A DNA stretch of 64,000 nucleotides from Brevibacterium sp. S111 (GCF_004745075.1 NZ_RHFH01000001.1:372001-436000); one strand, 5' to 3'. Counted from the first letter of the stretch, positions 17,793-26,101 are shown. Made by a program: numbers and translations. Notes: a model not told the origin generated them from the letters alone.

Positions 17793-18179
17793 TCAGACGA
17801 GCAGTGCGACGATCAGGCAGACCACGCCGAGGAGGGGCAGTGTTCCCTGCTTGAGCGCTGCCCCGAGCTGTTCGGGGCTCGACACGGCGAGCACGAACGC
17901 CGCAGCGAGCATCGATCCGGCTCCGACGAAGACGAGGGTGAGGCCGATCGGGGACGATCCGGCCGCGACGACGATGATGCCGATGATCACGGCAAGCGCG
18001 AGGAAGAGGTTGTAGAAGCCTTGGTTGAAGGCGAGGGATTTCGTCGCCTCGGCTTCGGCCTCGGTGGTGCCGAAGGTCGCACGGGCACGCGCACTCGTCC
18101 AGGCGATGGATTCCATGTAGAAGATGAAGACGTGCAGGGCGGCGGCGAGGCCCGCGAGGACGAGGCCGGCGATGATCAT
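17793..18179 (-). CDS. DUF1304-family membrane protein
   Basis: This is a 128-residue integral membrane protein with four hydrophobic helices. The N-terminal helix is LVLAGLAAALHVFIFYMESI. The conserved NQGFYNLFLALAVI follows at about residues 52-65. Both match the DUF1304 family, whose function is unknown. Its ATG overlaps the stop of the preceding DUF2277 gene by 4 nt, so the two are cotranscribed. Confidence 0.8.
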   Translation of the reverse strand: MIIAGLVLAGLAAALHVFIFYMESIAWTSARARATFGTTEAEAEATKSLAFNQGFYNLFLALAVIIGIIVVAAGSSPIGLTLVFVGAGSMLAAAFVLAVSSPEQLGAALKQGTLPLLGVVCLIVALLV

Positions 18180-18439
18180 CCGCGGGCCTCAAATCTGGCT
18201 CGGCGCTTCTCGGCCTCGACCTCCCGATCCTTCGGCGGCGCGTTCGTCACGAGCGCGTCGAGGAGGTGCTGGGTGGAGTGGGCGATCTCGGCGACGGCGG
18301 AGTCGAAAGCCTTGGCATTGGCCAGGGAAGGCTTTGTCGTCCCGGCGATCTTGCGCACATACTGCAGCGCCGCAGCATGGACTTCGTCGGAGGTGGCGGC
18401 GGGCTCGAAGTTATGGAGTGTCCTGATGTTCCTGCACAT
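18176..18439 (-). CDS. DUF2277-family protein
   Basis: This is an 87-residue soluble protein starting MCRNIRTLHNFEPAATSDEV. That N-terminus and the AALQYVRKIAGTTKPS segment are characteristic of DUF2277, a small helical family widespread in actinobacteria. Biochemistry is unknown. The C-terminus is Lys/Arg/Glu-rich. It overlaps the DUF1304 gene by 4 nt and follows the DHFR-like gene by 9 nt, so the three may form one unit. Confidence 0.8.
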   Translation of the reverse strand: MCRNIRTLHNFEPAATSDEVHAAALQYVRKIAGTTKPSLANAKAFDSAVAEIAHSTQHLLDALVTNAPPKDREVEAEKRRARFEARG

Positions 18440-18448
18440 GGTCGAAGA

Positions 18449-19012
18449 CTACGCTCTCCTGGGTCGATAGGCGCGTCCGAAGCTGCGTCGGTTGGACTCG
18501 TCGATCTCGACGAGCTCCCAATCCACACGCCGACCGCCGGGAACGTCGAAGATCCGGGTTCCGTCGCCGAGGAAGACCGGAGCGACGTAGACCTGAAGCT
18601 CGTCGATGAGGTCGATCTCGAGCGCCTGCCGAGCGATGTCGGCGCTGATGATCTGGATATCGCGGTCCCCGGCGATCTGCTGGGCCCTCTCGACCGCCTC
18701 GGTGATGGTGCAGTTCATCGCCGTCACCGAGGCGTCTGCGGCCAATTCCTCGGGACGGTGAGTGAGGATGAACTCCGTTCCCGACCACGCACCGCCGTAG
18801 GCCTCGGATGTCATCTCGTCGCGTTCGTCGGCCTGCGCCTTGGCCGCGTCGTAGCCTCGGCGCCCGGAGATGATGACGGCGACCTTCGAAGCCATGCTTT
18901 CGGTGGTGCCCTCGGAGTTCGGTTCCGATGCCGAGAGCCAGGACATGTCATGCCCGTGCCCGGCGATGAACCCGTCGATCGAACAGGTGAAACCCCATGC
19001 CACTTTTCCCAT
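18449..19012 (-). CDS. Dihydrofolate reductase-family protein (RibD C-terminal type)
   Basis: This is a 187-residue NADPH-binding reductase fold. It has the typical opening WGFTCSIDGFIAGHGHDMSW, the central ISGRRGYD and the closing VYVAPVFLGDGTRIFD. These YyaP/RibD-C relatives are usually annotated as DHFR-family, but their substrate is seldom known. The start at 19012 has GGGGGAG upstream; the open frame beyond it to 19849 is antisense to the SDR gene and not coding. Confidence 0.85.
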   Translation of the reverse strand: MGKVAWGFTCSIDGFIAGHGHDMSWLSASEPNSEGTTESMASKVAVIISGRRGYDAAKAQADERDEMTSEAYGGAWSGTEFILTHRPEELAADASVTAMNCTITEAVERAQQIAGDRDIQIISADIARQALEIDLIDELQVYVAPVFLGDGTRIFDVPGGRRVDWELVEIDESNRRSFGRAYRPRRA

Positions 19013-19213
19013 CGCTCCCCCTCGAGCATCGGCGATCGCCGACATCTGATTGCGGAATGCAACCAGTGAACCACTGCTGTGGAGCTCAATCAATGCCTCG
19101 TGTGACCGATCAGTCCCGCAGGCAACGGAATGCTCTCCGTCCGTTCTTCGTTGTTCCTGGTGAGGGCCACACCAGCATGGCTCCACAGATTTTCGAGAAA
19201 GTAGGTCACCACC

Positions 19214-19972
19214 ATGGCAGATTTCACGAACAAGGTCGCACTCGTCACCGGCGGCGGATCGGGTCTCGGAGAAGCGATCTCGAAGGATCTCGCTTCCAAG
19301 GGTGCGAAGGTCGTCATCACGGACATCGATCTCGATGCCGCGCAGCGCGTTGCCGATGAGATCACCGAAACCGGCGGGACCGCCTCGGCGATCAAGCAGG
19401 ACACGAGCGCGAAGGAAGACTCGGAGAAGGTCGTGCAGTTCGCCGTCGACACCTACGGCGGACTCAACTATGCGGTGAATAATGCCGGCATCGGCGGCAA
19501 GCAGGCGCCAGCAGGCGAGACCGACCTGGACTCCTGGGACAAGGTCATCGACATCAACCTCAACGGCGTGCTCTACGGCATGCGGCACCAGATCCCGGCG
19601 ATGCTCAAGGCCGGAGCGAAGGACTCGGCGATCGTCAATATGGCCTCGGTCCACGGAACGGTCGCGGCGATCAACAACGGCGCCTATACCGCAGCCAAGC
19701 ACGGCGTCGTCGGCATCACGAAGAACGCCGCCGCAGAATACGGTGCCGAGGGACTGCGCATCAACGCGGTCGGTCCCGGCTACATCACGACTCCCCTGCT
19801 GGAGAACAGCCTCGACGCCGAAACCCTCGAGGGCCTCAAGGCCAAGCACCCGCTCGGACGCCTGGGCACCGCCGAGGAGGTCGCGAAGGTCGTGAGCTTC
19901 CTGCTCTCCGACGACGCCTCGTTCGTCACCGGTGCCTACTATCTCATCGACGGCGGCTATACCGCGGTGTGA
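19214..19972 (+). CDS. SDR-family oxidoreductase
   Basis: This is a 252-residue classical short-chain dehydrogenase. The cofactor loop is TGGGSGLG, NNAG lies near residue 90, and the catalytic triad is Ser in MASVHGT, Tyr in AYTAAKHG and Lys four residues later. The Asp at the end of beta-2 (ITDIDLDAA) favours NAD(H). The substrate is not evident. GAAAGTAGG precedes the ATG. It stands alone, divergent from the DHFR-like gene. Confidence 0.88.
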   Translation: MADFTNKVALVTGGGSGLGEAISKDLASKGAKVVITDIDLDAAQRVADEITETGGTASAIKQDTSAKEDSEKVVQFAVDTYGGLNYAVNNAGIGGKQAPAGETDLDSWDKVIDINLNGVLYGMRHQIPAMLKAGAKDSAIVNMASVHGTVAAINNGAYTAAKHGVVGITKNAAAEYGAEGLRINAVGPGYITTPLLENSLDAETLEGLKAKHPLGRLGTAEEVAKVVSFLLSDDASFVTGAYYLIDGGYTAV

Positions 19973-20385
19973 GGTTCAATGCGGTGATCTCCTGACCGGG
20001 TGTTCAACGTTTGCCGATGTTCAATCTTTTGAACATGCACGGTTCGTTGAGCACTCGGGACCGCGAGCGAAACTCACAATTGCGGTCGTGGACAACGCAG
20101 CGAGGACGTGGGAGGTGACATGGTCATGGCGTCCGCCCTGTCTCCCCCACGATCTCCCTCACTGCGTCATTCGCTCGGGTTGAGTCCTCGAGCAGCTCGG
20201 CGAATTCGTCGAGGTCGATCTGCGACTGCAAGTTCCTCGCGCCTTCTGCAGCTAGTTCGCGAGGCGCCGACCTCGTTCCCACCGAACGCTCTTAAATCGC
20301 CCAGAACTCACACTGTTTTCCAGCGTAGCGTCGCAGGCACAGCCCAAAGACTTTGGACCGTGGACGATACCGAAGGTGATCGACC
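19973..20385. other. 413-bp gap with lower coding content
   Basis: This stretch has no confident gene. It is less GC-biased than its surroundings and contains one small minus-strand ORF (20124-20282) that may be the remnant of a larger gene. The first part (19975-20060) repeats the phrase 'ttcaa' (GTTCAACGTTTGCC, GTTCAATCTTTTG), which could be a promoter or a decayed sequence. No tRNA or terminator was recognised. Confidence 0.4.
20124..20282 (-). CDS. Small hypothetical ORF, possibly a gene remnant
   Basis: A GTG-initiated frame encodes 52 residues. Its middle, NLQSQIDLDEFAELLEDST, has ordinary codon use and an amphipathic helical look, as in the tail of a small antitoxin or DNA-binding protein. 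There is no good ribosome-binding site. An in-frame stop lies directly upstream, so a longer parent protein would require an inactivating mutation. I do not recognise the family. Confidence 0.25.
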   Translation of the reverse strand: MGTRSAPRELAAEGARNLQSQIDLDEFAELLEDSTRANDAVREIVGETGRTP

Positions 20386-20637
20386 ATGAGCACAAACCAG
20401 ATCTACCAGCACCCGAAACCCCTGCACGTGGTCCTCGGCAGGCGAGCGGGACTCTTCCTGCTCATCGGAGTCCTCGGATTCCTCTTCGTCAAAATCATCG
20501 GCCCGATCCTCCAGACCGGTCCCGAACTCGTCGTCGAGGCCATCATCTCCGGGATCCCGCTGCTCCTTGCCGCCGGCTGCGCAATCACCGCGGCGGCGCT
20601 GGCGATCGTGCACTGGATGCGTCATTCGGCGGCGTGA
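20386..20637 (+). CDS. Small two-helix membrane protein
   Basis: This 83-residue protein has two predicted membrane helices (about residues 20-42, LFLLIGVLGFLFVKIIGPI, and 52-76, SGIPLLLAAGCAITAAALAI). Short polar ends flank them. The start is preceded by AAGGTGATC. I do not recognise a family. Small proteins of this build in actinobacteria are often unclassified. No operon partner is present; the next gene is convergent. Confidence 0.6.
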   Translation: MSTNQIYQHPKPLHVVLGRRAGLFLLIGVLGFLFVKIIGPILQTGPELVVEAIISGIPLLLAAGCAITAAALAIVHWMRHSAA

Positions 20638-20700
20638 GCAGCGGCCGAATCGAGCCGCTCGCGCTCCTCGCGGGCGGACGGGTGAGCGGTCTTTCCGTCC

Positions 20701-21234
20701 TCACCACTGATCGTGGTCGAATACCTGGCAGAACACGCTCGTCATCTGGTCGCTGAAGAGGACGAACTGGACCTCGGCGATCGATTCCCAGCGGCCGCGG
20801 GACCGCCCGTCGACGATGACGCTGTGAGCCGCCTCGGCGACGTCGCGGGCGGACCAGCCATAGACACCGCCGCCGATGGCCGGGAACGCGATCGAGGTCG
20901 CACCGAGTTCCTCGGCGAGGTTGAGACTCGACTCGAAGCACGACTCGAGGATTTCCGGATCGGCCTCACCGGCGTGCCGATTCGGCCCGACCGTGTGGAT
21001 GACCCAGCGGGCCGGAAGGTCACCGGCGCTCGTGGCCACAGCCTGACCCGGCGGGAGCCCGCGCATATGTGTGGTCTGCCTGATTTCGCGGCAGGCTTCG
21101 AGCAGAGCAGGCCCAGCCGCGCGGTGGATGGCTCCGTCGACCCCGCCGCCTCCGAGCAGACTCGAGTTCGCGGCGTTGACGATCGCGTCGACGGCCACCT
21201 CGGTGATATCGCCTTCGAGAACCGTGATCTTCAT
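20701..21234 (-). CDS. Macro-domain protein, O-acetyl-ADP-ribose deacetylase type
   Basis: This 177-residue protein is a single macro domain. ADP-ribose contacts are visible in GDITEVAVDAIVNAANSSLL, GGGGVDGAIHRAAG and FPAIGGGVYGW. MacroD/YmdB-type proteins remove O-acetyl-ADP-ribose or mono-ADP-ribose from proteins. Length and motifs match stand-alone bacterial deacetylases. The gene is divergent from the glutamine amidotransferase, with about 75 bp between start codons. Confidence 0.9.
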   Translation of the reverse strand: MKITVLEGDITEVAVDAIVNAANSSLLGGGGVDGAIHRAAGPALLEACREIRQTTHMRGLPPGQAVATSAGDLPARWVIHTVGPNRHAGEADPEILESCFESSLNLAEELGATSIAFPAIGGGVYGWSARDVAEAAHSVIVDGRSRGRWESIAEVQFVLFSDQMTSVFCQVFDHDQW

Positions 21235-21308
21235 GCCTCGAGTCTAGACATCGGCACTGACGTTGCCCACCGGTCGGCGTAGCCTGGAGACACCGTGAAG
21301 GAGGGTTC

Positions 21309-22079
21309 ATGTGCAGGCTGCTCGGATTCATCTCTCCCACCCCGACCACGGCCGCGGATCTCGTCGGTGTCGATGAGTGCCGGCAGTGGCAGTCGATGGG
21401 CACCCTCCACGATGACGGGTGGGGCACGGCATGGATCAACATCGGCGCCGAGGCGGTCGCACGGTTCCGCACGCCCACCGAGGGTGCCGATGATCCGCGG
21501 TTGACCCGAGCCTTGGACGGGGACGCGAGCGAGGGTCGGATCTGCCATCTGCGGATGGCGACGACGGGGCTGACCGACCTCGAGGAGAACACGCACCCGT
21601 TCCTGGCCGATGGGATCGCGATGGCGCACAATGGTTCGGTGCATCCCATCGAGCGGCTGCGCGAATACGTGAGCCTCGGCGAGATCGACGAGATCGGCGG
21701 AACAACGGATTCGGCGATCATCTTCGCCCTCGTCCTCCGGCGGCTGCGTCAGGGCGAACCGCTGCTCGAGGCCGTGGTCGCAACGGTGCGGATGCTGCGG
21801 GCCGACTTCGATCACCCCGGGATCAATCTGCTCTTCCTCACGGTCGAGGAGATGATCGTCGCCCACGCGACGGCAGGCACCCAGGTGCCCTATCTGCAGG
21901 GGCCGCTGCCGCCGGATCATCACGATCACTACTACCGGATGAGCTGGCAGAGGCTGCCCGACAACGCAATGATCGTGTCCTCCTCGGGACTAGAACATCG
22001 AGGCTGGAGTCTCATCGAGCAGAACACGATCACCCGACTGACCGTCGCCGATGGCGCGGAGACGATCGTGGAGCTGTAG
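21309..22079 (+). CDS. Class II glutamine amidotransferase (EgtC/YafJ-like)
   Basis: This 256-residue protein begins MCRLLGF, so the catalytic Cys becomes the N-terminal nucleophile after Met removal. DDGWGTAWIN, ICHLRMATTGL and AHNGSVHP are the usual Ntn-hydrolase glutaminase signatures. Stand-alone members include EgtC of ergothioneine biosynthesis, but no egtABDE gene is near. The substrate is therefore unknown. AAGGAGGG lies before the ATG. Confidence 0.82.
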   Translation: MCRLLGFISPTPTTAADLVGVDECRQWQSMGTLHDDGWGTAWINIGAEAVARFRTPTEGADDPRLTRALDGDASEGRICHLRMATTGLTDLEENTHPFLADGIAMAHNGSVHPIERLREYVSLGEIDEIGGTTDSAIIFALVLRRLRQGEPLLEAVVATVRMLRADFDHPGINLLFLTVEEMIVAHATAGTQVPYLQGPLPPDHHDHYYRMSWQRLPDNAMIVSSSGLEHRGWSLIEQNTITRLTVADGAETIVEL

Positions 22080-22112
22080 TCAGGGCGTGCCTGGATTCAA
22101 CCCGTCCGGGGT

Positions 22113-22337
22113 TCAGGCCTTCTGGACGGTGATGGTCCAGCTGGCGTCGGTGACCCGGTCGAAGTGGGTGACGGGGTAGCCGTTCTCCGCCGCCCACTGC
22201 GGGATCGCCTCGGTGGCCTGGGTGCAGTCGAAGTTGATGACGAGTTCGTCGCCGTCGTTGAGGCCTGTCATGGCCTCTTTGGCTTCGACGAGCGGGAAGG
22301 GGCAGACCTGACCGTCGGTTTCGAGTACCTGCTTCAT
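22113..22337 (-). CDS. tusA: TusA-family sulfurtransferase
   Basis: This 74-residue protein has the family's persulfide Cys motif CPFPLVEAK near the N-terminus and the closing ATEAIPQWA segment. TusA proteins carry sulfane sulfur between partners. The gene has AGGAG before its ATG and overlaps the stop of the YeeE/YedE transporter by 4 nt. That is the known TsuA-TsuB/TusA arrangement, in which the carrier accepts sulfur from imported thiosulfate. Confidence 0.88.
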   Translation of the reverse strand: MKQVLETDGQVCPFPLVEAKEAMTGLNDGDELVINFDCTQATEAIPQWAAENGYPVTHFDRVTDASWTITVQKA

Positions 22338-23389
22338 ACGCTCCTGCTTTCCGCCGCGGGCACACTGGCCTGCGACTTCTTCGGTTTGATGGTGGCTTTG
22401 GCGGCGATTCCGGCGCCGGCGATCATGAAGACCATCGACACCCAGCCCTGATACTCGAACTGTGCGGTCGAGACCATGGAGTTGCCGACGGTGCAGCCGC
22501 CGGCGATGGCCGCGCCGACGCCCATGCCGATGCCGCCGACGATCGATTTGAGGATCGTGGCCTGATCGGGCACGCGGAGGCGGAACTCCCCGGAGGCCTT
22601 GGCCGCGATGAACGACCCGACGAGGATCCCGATGACGAGCATGACGCCCCAGTCGATGAGGCCGGTGTCTCCCGTGGTGAGGAAGCCGACGAGATGCGCC
22701 GAAGGGGTGGTGATGCCCAGTCCGGAATTGCGTCCCGTCGCCGCCGACAGCGGCCAGGCGATCGTGGCGATGACGCCGATGACCACGGCGGTGGCGAACG
22801 GGTTCCAGCGCTTCTCGGTGAGCAGGTGCGCCAGTCCCGTCTTGCGCGGCGGCAGGCTGGCCATCGGGGTCTTGAGTTTGCGGGAGTGGTAGACGGTCAG
22901 CCAGATCGCGATGGCCGAGACGATGACGACGAAGACCCAGGGACTGAGGCCCGTGCTCGCCTGCAGGCTGCCGTTGTCCAAGGTAATGGCGCGGATGCCG
23001 TCGGTGAAGCCGGCGGCCGGGCCGAGTTTCATGACGGCGGAGAAGAGGGCGTAGAAGATGAGGGCGAACCAGCTGCCGACGAGACCCTCCCCGGCACGGT
23101 AGTAGGTTCCGGTCGCGCAGCCTCCGGCAAAGACCATGGAGAACCCGAAGATCAACCCTCCGACAATCGAGGCCAGCCACGGGAACGGTTCCGCCTCGAG
23201 GGCGATGACGCCGAAGCTGTTGAGCAGGAAGAGTCCGATGGAGTGGACGGCGATGAGCACGATCAGGGCGGAGAACCAGCGCGTGTTCCCCGTCAGGGTG
23301 AGATCACGGAAGGCACCCGTCACACAGAATCGGCCACGCTGGAAGACGAATCCGAGGACAAGGCCGACGATGAGTCCGGTGATGATCAT
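22334..23389 (-). CDS. YeeE/YedE (TsuA-like) thiosulfate transporter
   Basis: This is a 351-residue membrane protein with roughly nine to ten hydrophobic helices. The three conserved Cys-bearing motifs of the family are visible: RGRFCVTGAFRD, FAGGCATGTYYRAGEG and IAGGCTVGNSMV. In TsuA such Cys residues line the thiosulfate path. I start at the ATG at 23389 (MIITGLIVGLVLGF), where the first helix begins. It forms a two-gene unit with TusA and is divergent from the PrpD/ComA-like pair. Confidence 0.87.
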   Translation of the reverse strand: MIITGLIVGLVLGFVFQRGRFCVTGAFRDLTLTGNTRWFSALIVLIAVHSIGLFLLNSFGVIALEAEPFPWLASIVGGLIFGFSMVFAGGCATGTYYRAGEGLVGSWFALIFYALFSAVMKLGPAAGFTDGIRAITLDNGSLQASTGLSPWVFVVIVSAIAIWLTVYHSRKLKTPMASLPPRKTGLAHLLTEKRWNPFATAVVIGVIATIAWPLSAATGRNSGLGITTPSAHLVGFLTTGDTGLIDWGVMLVIGILVGSFIAAKASGEFRLRVPDQATILKSIVGGIGMGVGAAIAGGCTVGNSMVSTAQFEYQGWVSMVFMIAGAGIAAKATIKPKKSQASVPAAESRSV

Positions 23390-23524
23390 TAGGCTGCTTT
23401 CTCTGCACGGCAGGATCGCGGGCGAACACAACAGTGGCCCATTTTGCTCAACAATCATGAGTGAGTCAACCGAGTCGACCGAAAATGCCGCCGCGCTCAG
23501 CGCCCGTGACTCACGTCACCGCAA

Positions 23525-23548
23525 AAGTATCTTGACATCAAGATACTT
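23525..23548. promoter_or_regulatory. Perfect 11-bp inverted repeat, MarR-type operator
   Basis: AAGTATCTTGA-CA-TCAAGATACTT is a perfect 24-nt inverted repeat in the 203-bp divergent region. Its ATCTTGA/TCAAGAT core is the kind of site bound by MarR-family regulators. No MarR gene lies in the window. The site is 14 bp upstream of the iron box. Confidence 0.65.
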
Positions 23549-23561
23549 CGAGTAGCATAAT

Positions 23562-23580
23562 TTAGGTATACCTAACCTAA
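23562..23580. promoter_or_regulatory. IdeR/DtxR-type iron box
   Basis: TTAGGTATACCTAACCTAA matches the 19-bp consensus TTAGGTTAGGCTAACCTAA at 15 positions. It ends 12 bp before the PrpD-family start codon. IdeR/DtxR with Fe2+ binding there would block transcription, so the gene should be induced when iron is scarce. Confidence 0.75.
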
Positions 23581-23592
23581 GGTAGAGAGGTC

Positions 23593-24984
23593 ATGATGAA
23601 TCGGAATCAGGCACTCACAGAAGTGCAGTCACTCGCACAGTTCGCCGCAGACGCTTCGCTGGACATGCTCAGCGACACCGCCCTCGAACAACTCAAGATC
23701 CGCGTGCTCGACACGATCGCAGTCGCCATCGGCGCTCTCGACGCGCAACCGCTCAAGGAGATTCGCGCACTCGTCGAAAGTCTCGGCTCCGGACACGGAG
23801 CCACCCTCATCGGCGGTGGTCAGGCCAGCCCCGACCATGCCGCGTTCTTCAACTCCGCGCTCAGCCGGTATCTCGACTTCATGGACGCCTATCTCGCCAA
23901 GGGCGAGACCAACCATCCCTCGGACAACATGGGAGCAGTCCTGGCCTCGGCAGAAGTCGCCGATGCCTCGGGAGCGGACTTCCTCACCGCCTTCGCCGTG
24001 GCCTACCAGGTCCACGCTCGCCTGTCCGACGTCGCCCCGGTCAGGGATCTCGGTTTCGACCATACGACGCAGGGCGCGTTCGCCGCTGCCGCCGCCTCGG
24101 CGAAGGCCCTGGGGCTCGGCACCGACCAGATCGCGAACGCCGCAGCCATGGCCGGCACCGCGAACGTCGCGCTGCGGGTCACTCGCACAGGAGATCTGAG
24201 CCATTGGAAAGGATTGGCGTATCCGCACGTGTCGAAGGAGGGCGTGTTCGACGCTCTGCTGGCCGCACGCGGCATCACCGGTCCGGCCGAGGTCTTCGAA
24301 GGCAACAAGGGCTTCAAGGCCCTGGCCGGAGACTTCGAACTCGACTGGTCGAAGGAGGACCTCGAGAAGGTTGCGGGCACGATCATCAAGAAGCACAATG
24401 CGGAGATCCACTCCCAGTCTGCCCTCGACGCCGCGCAGGACATCCGGCGCCACGACGGCTTCCGCACCGACGCCATCGCCAGCGTGGAGCTGACGACCTT
24501 CGACGTCGCCTATTCGATCATCGGCGGCGGCGAGGAAGGCGACAAACGCAACGTGCGCACGAAGGAAGAGGCCGATCATTCGCTGCCGTGGATGCTCGCC
24601 GTCGTCCTCCTCGACGGGGAACTCAACCCGGGCCAGTACACGCCGAGTCGGATCACCGCCGACGATGTTCAGGATCTCATGCGCAAGGTCACGATCAGCC
24701 CGTCGCAGGAGTTCAGCGATCGGTTCCCCGAAGAGATGTGCGCCGATCTCGTCGTCACTCTCACCGACGGCACGAGGTTCCACGCCAGCACCAACGGCTA
24801 TGAGGGCTTCACCACGGATCCCCTCGACTGGGCGGGTGCCCGCCGGAAGTTCGATGCCGTGGTCTCGCCCTTCGCCGAGGCGGGGCTGCGTGACCGCATC
24901 GCCGATCTCGTCCACGAGCTGGAGAACCATCGGATCAGAGAGCTGACCGAACTGCTCGCCCAAGTCCCCCGGACTCGCAGCTGA
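23593..24984 (+). CDS. MmgE/PrpD-family protein
   Basis: This 463-residue protein belongs to the 2-methylcitrate dehydratase (PrpD)/cis-aconitate decarboxylase superfamily. The N-terminal helical domain includes LKIRVLDTIAVAIGAL, AFFNSALSRYLDFMDAY and NHPSDNMGAVLASAE. The lid domain carries KKHNAEIHSQSALDAA and the C-terminal part VTLTDGTRFHA. GAGAGG precedes ATGATG at 23593. It is not accompanied by prpB or prpC, so methylcitrate dehydration is not supported. Its neighbours are a ComA-like gene downstream and thiosulfate uptake upstream. Confidence 0.85.
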   Translation: MMNRNQALTEVQSLAQFAADASLDMLSDTALEQLKIRVLDTIAVAIGALDAQPLKEIRALVESLGSGHGATLIGGGQASPDHAAFFNSALSRYLDFMDAYLAKGETNHPSDNMGAVLASAEVADASGADFLTAFAVAYQVHARLSDVAPVRDLGFDHTTQGAFAAAAASAKALGLGTDQIANAAAMAGTANVALRVTRTGDLSHWKGLAYPHVSKEGVFDALLAARGITGPAEVFEGNKGFKALAGDFELDWSKEDLEKVAGTIIKKHNAEIHSQSALDAAQDIRRHDGFRTDAIASVELTTFDVAYSIIGGGEEGDKRNVRTKEEADHSLPWMLAVVLLDGELNPGQYTPSRITADDVQDLMRKVTISPSQEFSDRFPEEMCADLVVTLTDGTRFHASTNGYEGFTTDPLDWAGARRKFDAVVSPFAEAGLRDRIADLVHELENHRIRELTELLAQVPRTRS

Positions 24985-25055
24985 GGCTGCGACAACCGCC
25001 GGCTCGTGCCGGCACCCAGTCGGCCCGTCGCCGACACCCGAAGAAAGGAAAGATC

Positions 25056-25892
25056 ATGTCGAACACCATAGATTTCGATGTGTCGATGAACTTCGTCCCC
25101 CGCGCCCATCGTCCGGCCAAACCCCGCAACCGCGGGATGACCGAGATCCGCGCCCCTTATTATTCGACCTACGGCACTCGCCATCTCCAGGACGTCTTCG
25201 ACGTCGCAGGGCAGTGGATCGACGGCATCAAGTGGGCCGGCGGATCCTTCGCCCTCGTCCCACCCGAACAGGTCCGAGCTTTCAGCGAGATCGCTCATGA
25301 GAACGGTTCGTATGTGTCTTCAGGCGGTTGGATCGAGACAGTCCTGCGCTTTGGCGATGACGCGGTCGACCAGTATCTCAAGGAGGCGAAGGAAGTCGGC
25401 TTCGACGTCATCGAGATCTCGACCGGATTCATCATGCTCCCGACCTCAGGACTCGAACGCCTCGTCGACAAGGTCGTCAAGGCCGGGCTCAAGGCCAAGC
25501 CGGAGCTGGGCATCCAGATCGGCTCGGGAGGAGACTCGGGCGAAGCCGAGCTTGCCGCGGAATCAGCGAAGGACATCGGCGATCTCGTCGACCGCGGCAA
25601 GCGGGCGCTCGATGCAGGCGCATCGATCATCATGATCGAATCCGAAGGAATCACGGAGAACGTCGACGGATGGAACACGGCCGCAGCCGCCTCGATCATC
25701 AACGGTCTGGGGCTGGAGAACGTCATGTTCGAGGCCGCCGACGGTCCGGTCTTCGAGTGGTACATCAAGAACTACGGCAACGAATGCAATCTGTTCGTCG
25801 ACCACTCGCAGATCCTCCAGCTCGAGGGACTTCGCCAGAACATCTGGGGCAACAAGTCCACCTGGGGACGGGTGATCAACCCGGCACCGTGA
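25056..25892 (+). CDS. ComA-family protein (phosphosulfolactate synthase-like)
   Basis: This 278-residue protein is a TIM-barrel of the ComA family. It shows IDGIKWAGGSFALVP, VGFDVIEISTGFIMLP, AGASIIMIESEGITEN and NECNLFVDHSQILQLEG. Characterised members add sulfite to phosphoenolpyruvate to make phosphosulfolactate for coenzyme M or sulfolactate. Plant and fungal relatives such as HSA32 lack a proven reaction. No comB, comC, comDE or other CoM gene is present. It follows the PrpD-family gene by 71 nt, with AAAGGAAAG before the ATG. Confidence 0.83.
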   Translation: MSNTIDFDVSMNFVPRAHRPAKPRNRGMTEIRAPYYSTYGTRHLQDVFDVAGQWIDGIKWAGGSFALVPPEQVRAFSEIAHENGSYVSSGGWIETVLRFGDDAVDQYLKEAKEVGFDVIEISTGFIMLPTSGLERLVDKVVKAGLKAKPELGIQIGSGGDSGEAELAAESAKDIGDLVDRGKRALDAGASIIMIESEGITENVDGWNTAAAASIINGLGLENVMFEAADGPVFEWYIKNYGNECNLFVDHSQILQLEGLRQNIWGNKSTWGRVINPAP

Positions 25893-25923
25893 GGTGACGC
25901 TCGTGAACCGAACCTGCTGAAGT

Positions 25924-25952
25924 GCGCGCGGGGTGCCTGCCACCCCGCGCGC
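25924..25952 (+). terminator. Hairpin terminator after the ComA-like gene
   Basis: A perfect 12-bp stem GCGCGCGGGGTG/CACCCCGCGCGC with a 5-nt loop begins 31 nt after the stop codon. It closes the PrpD-ComA unit and separates it from pobA. Confidence 0.75.
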
Positions 25953-26101
25953 TGCTGCGCTCCCGCCGGCTCCCGCCGCCCGCCTCCGCTTTGTCCTATC
26001 ACCCCTCCCTTCGCCCGCTCCTCCCATTCATCGAGAATGACATCGCTTCGTGTCAGTGACTGGGCGCACACTGAGAGGACGAGACAGGCAAGGAGGCCAC
26101 G

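Noticed and set aside
18449..19849. Long minus-strand frame extending the DHFR-like protein to 466 residues
   Set aside because: The extra part is antisense to a clear SDR gene, while the DHFR fold starts exactly at 19012 with a good ribosome-binding site.
21309..22079. Ergothioneine cluster member egtC
   Set aside because: No egtA, egtB, egtD or egtE gene flanks it, so only the class II amidotransferase family is claimed.
22113..23180. Long minus-strand frame that ends in TusA
   Set aside because: The part before the TusA ATG is the shadow of the YeeE/YedE gene (Arg/His-rich, low complexity). Only the last 74 residues are real.
23593..25892. Methylcitrate cycle locus
   Set aside because: PrpD family alone is not enough. 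No prpB, prpC or acnD is present, and the partner is ComA-like.
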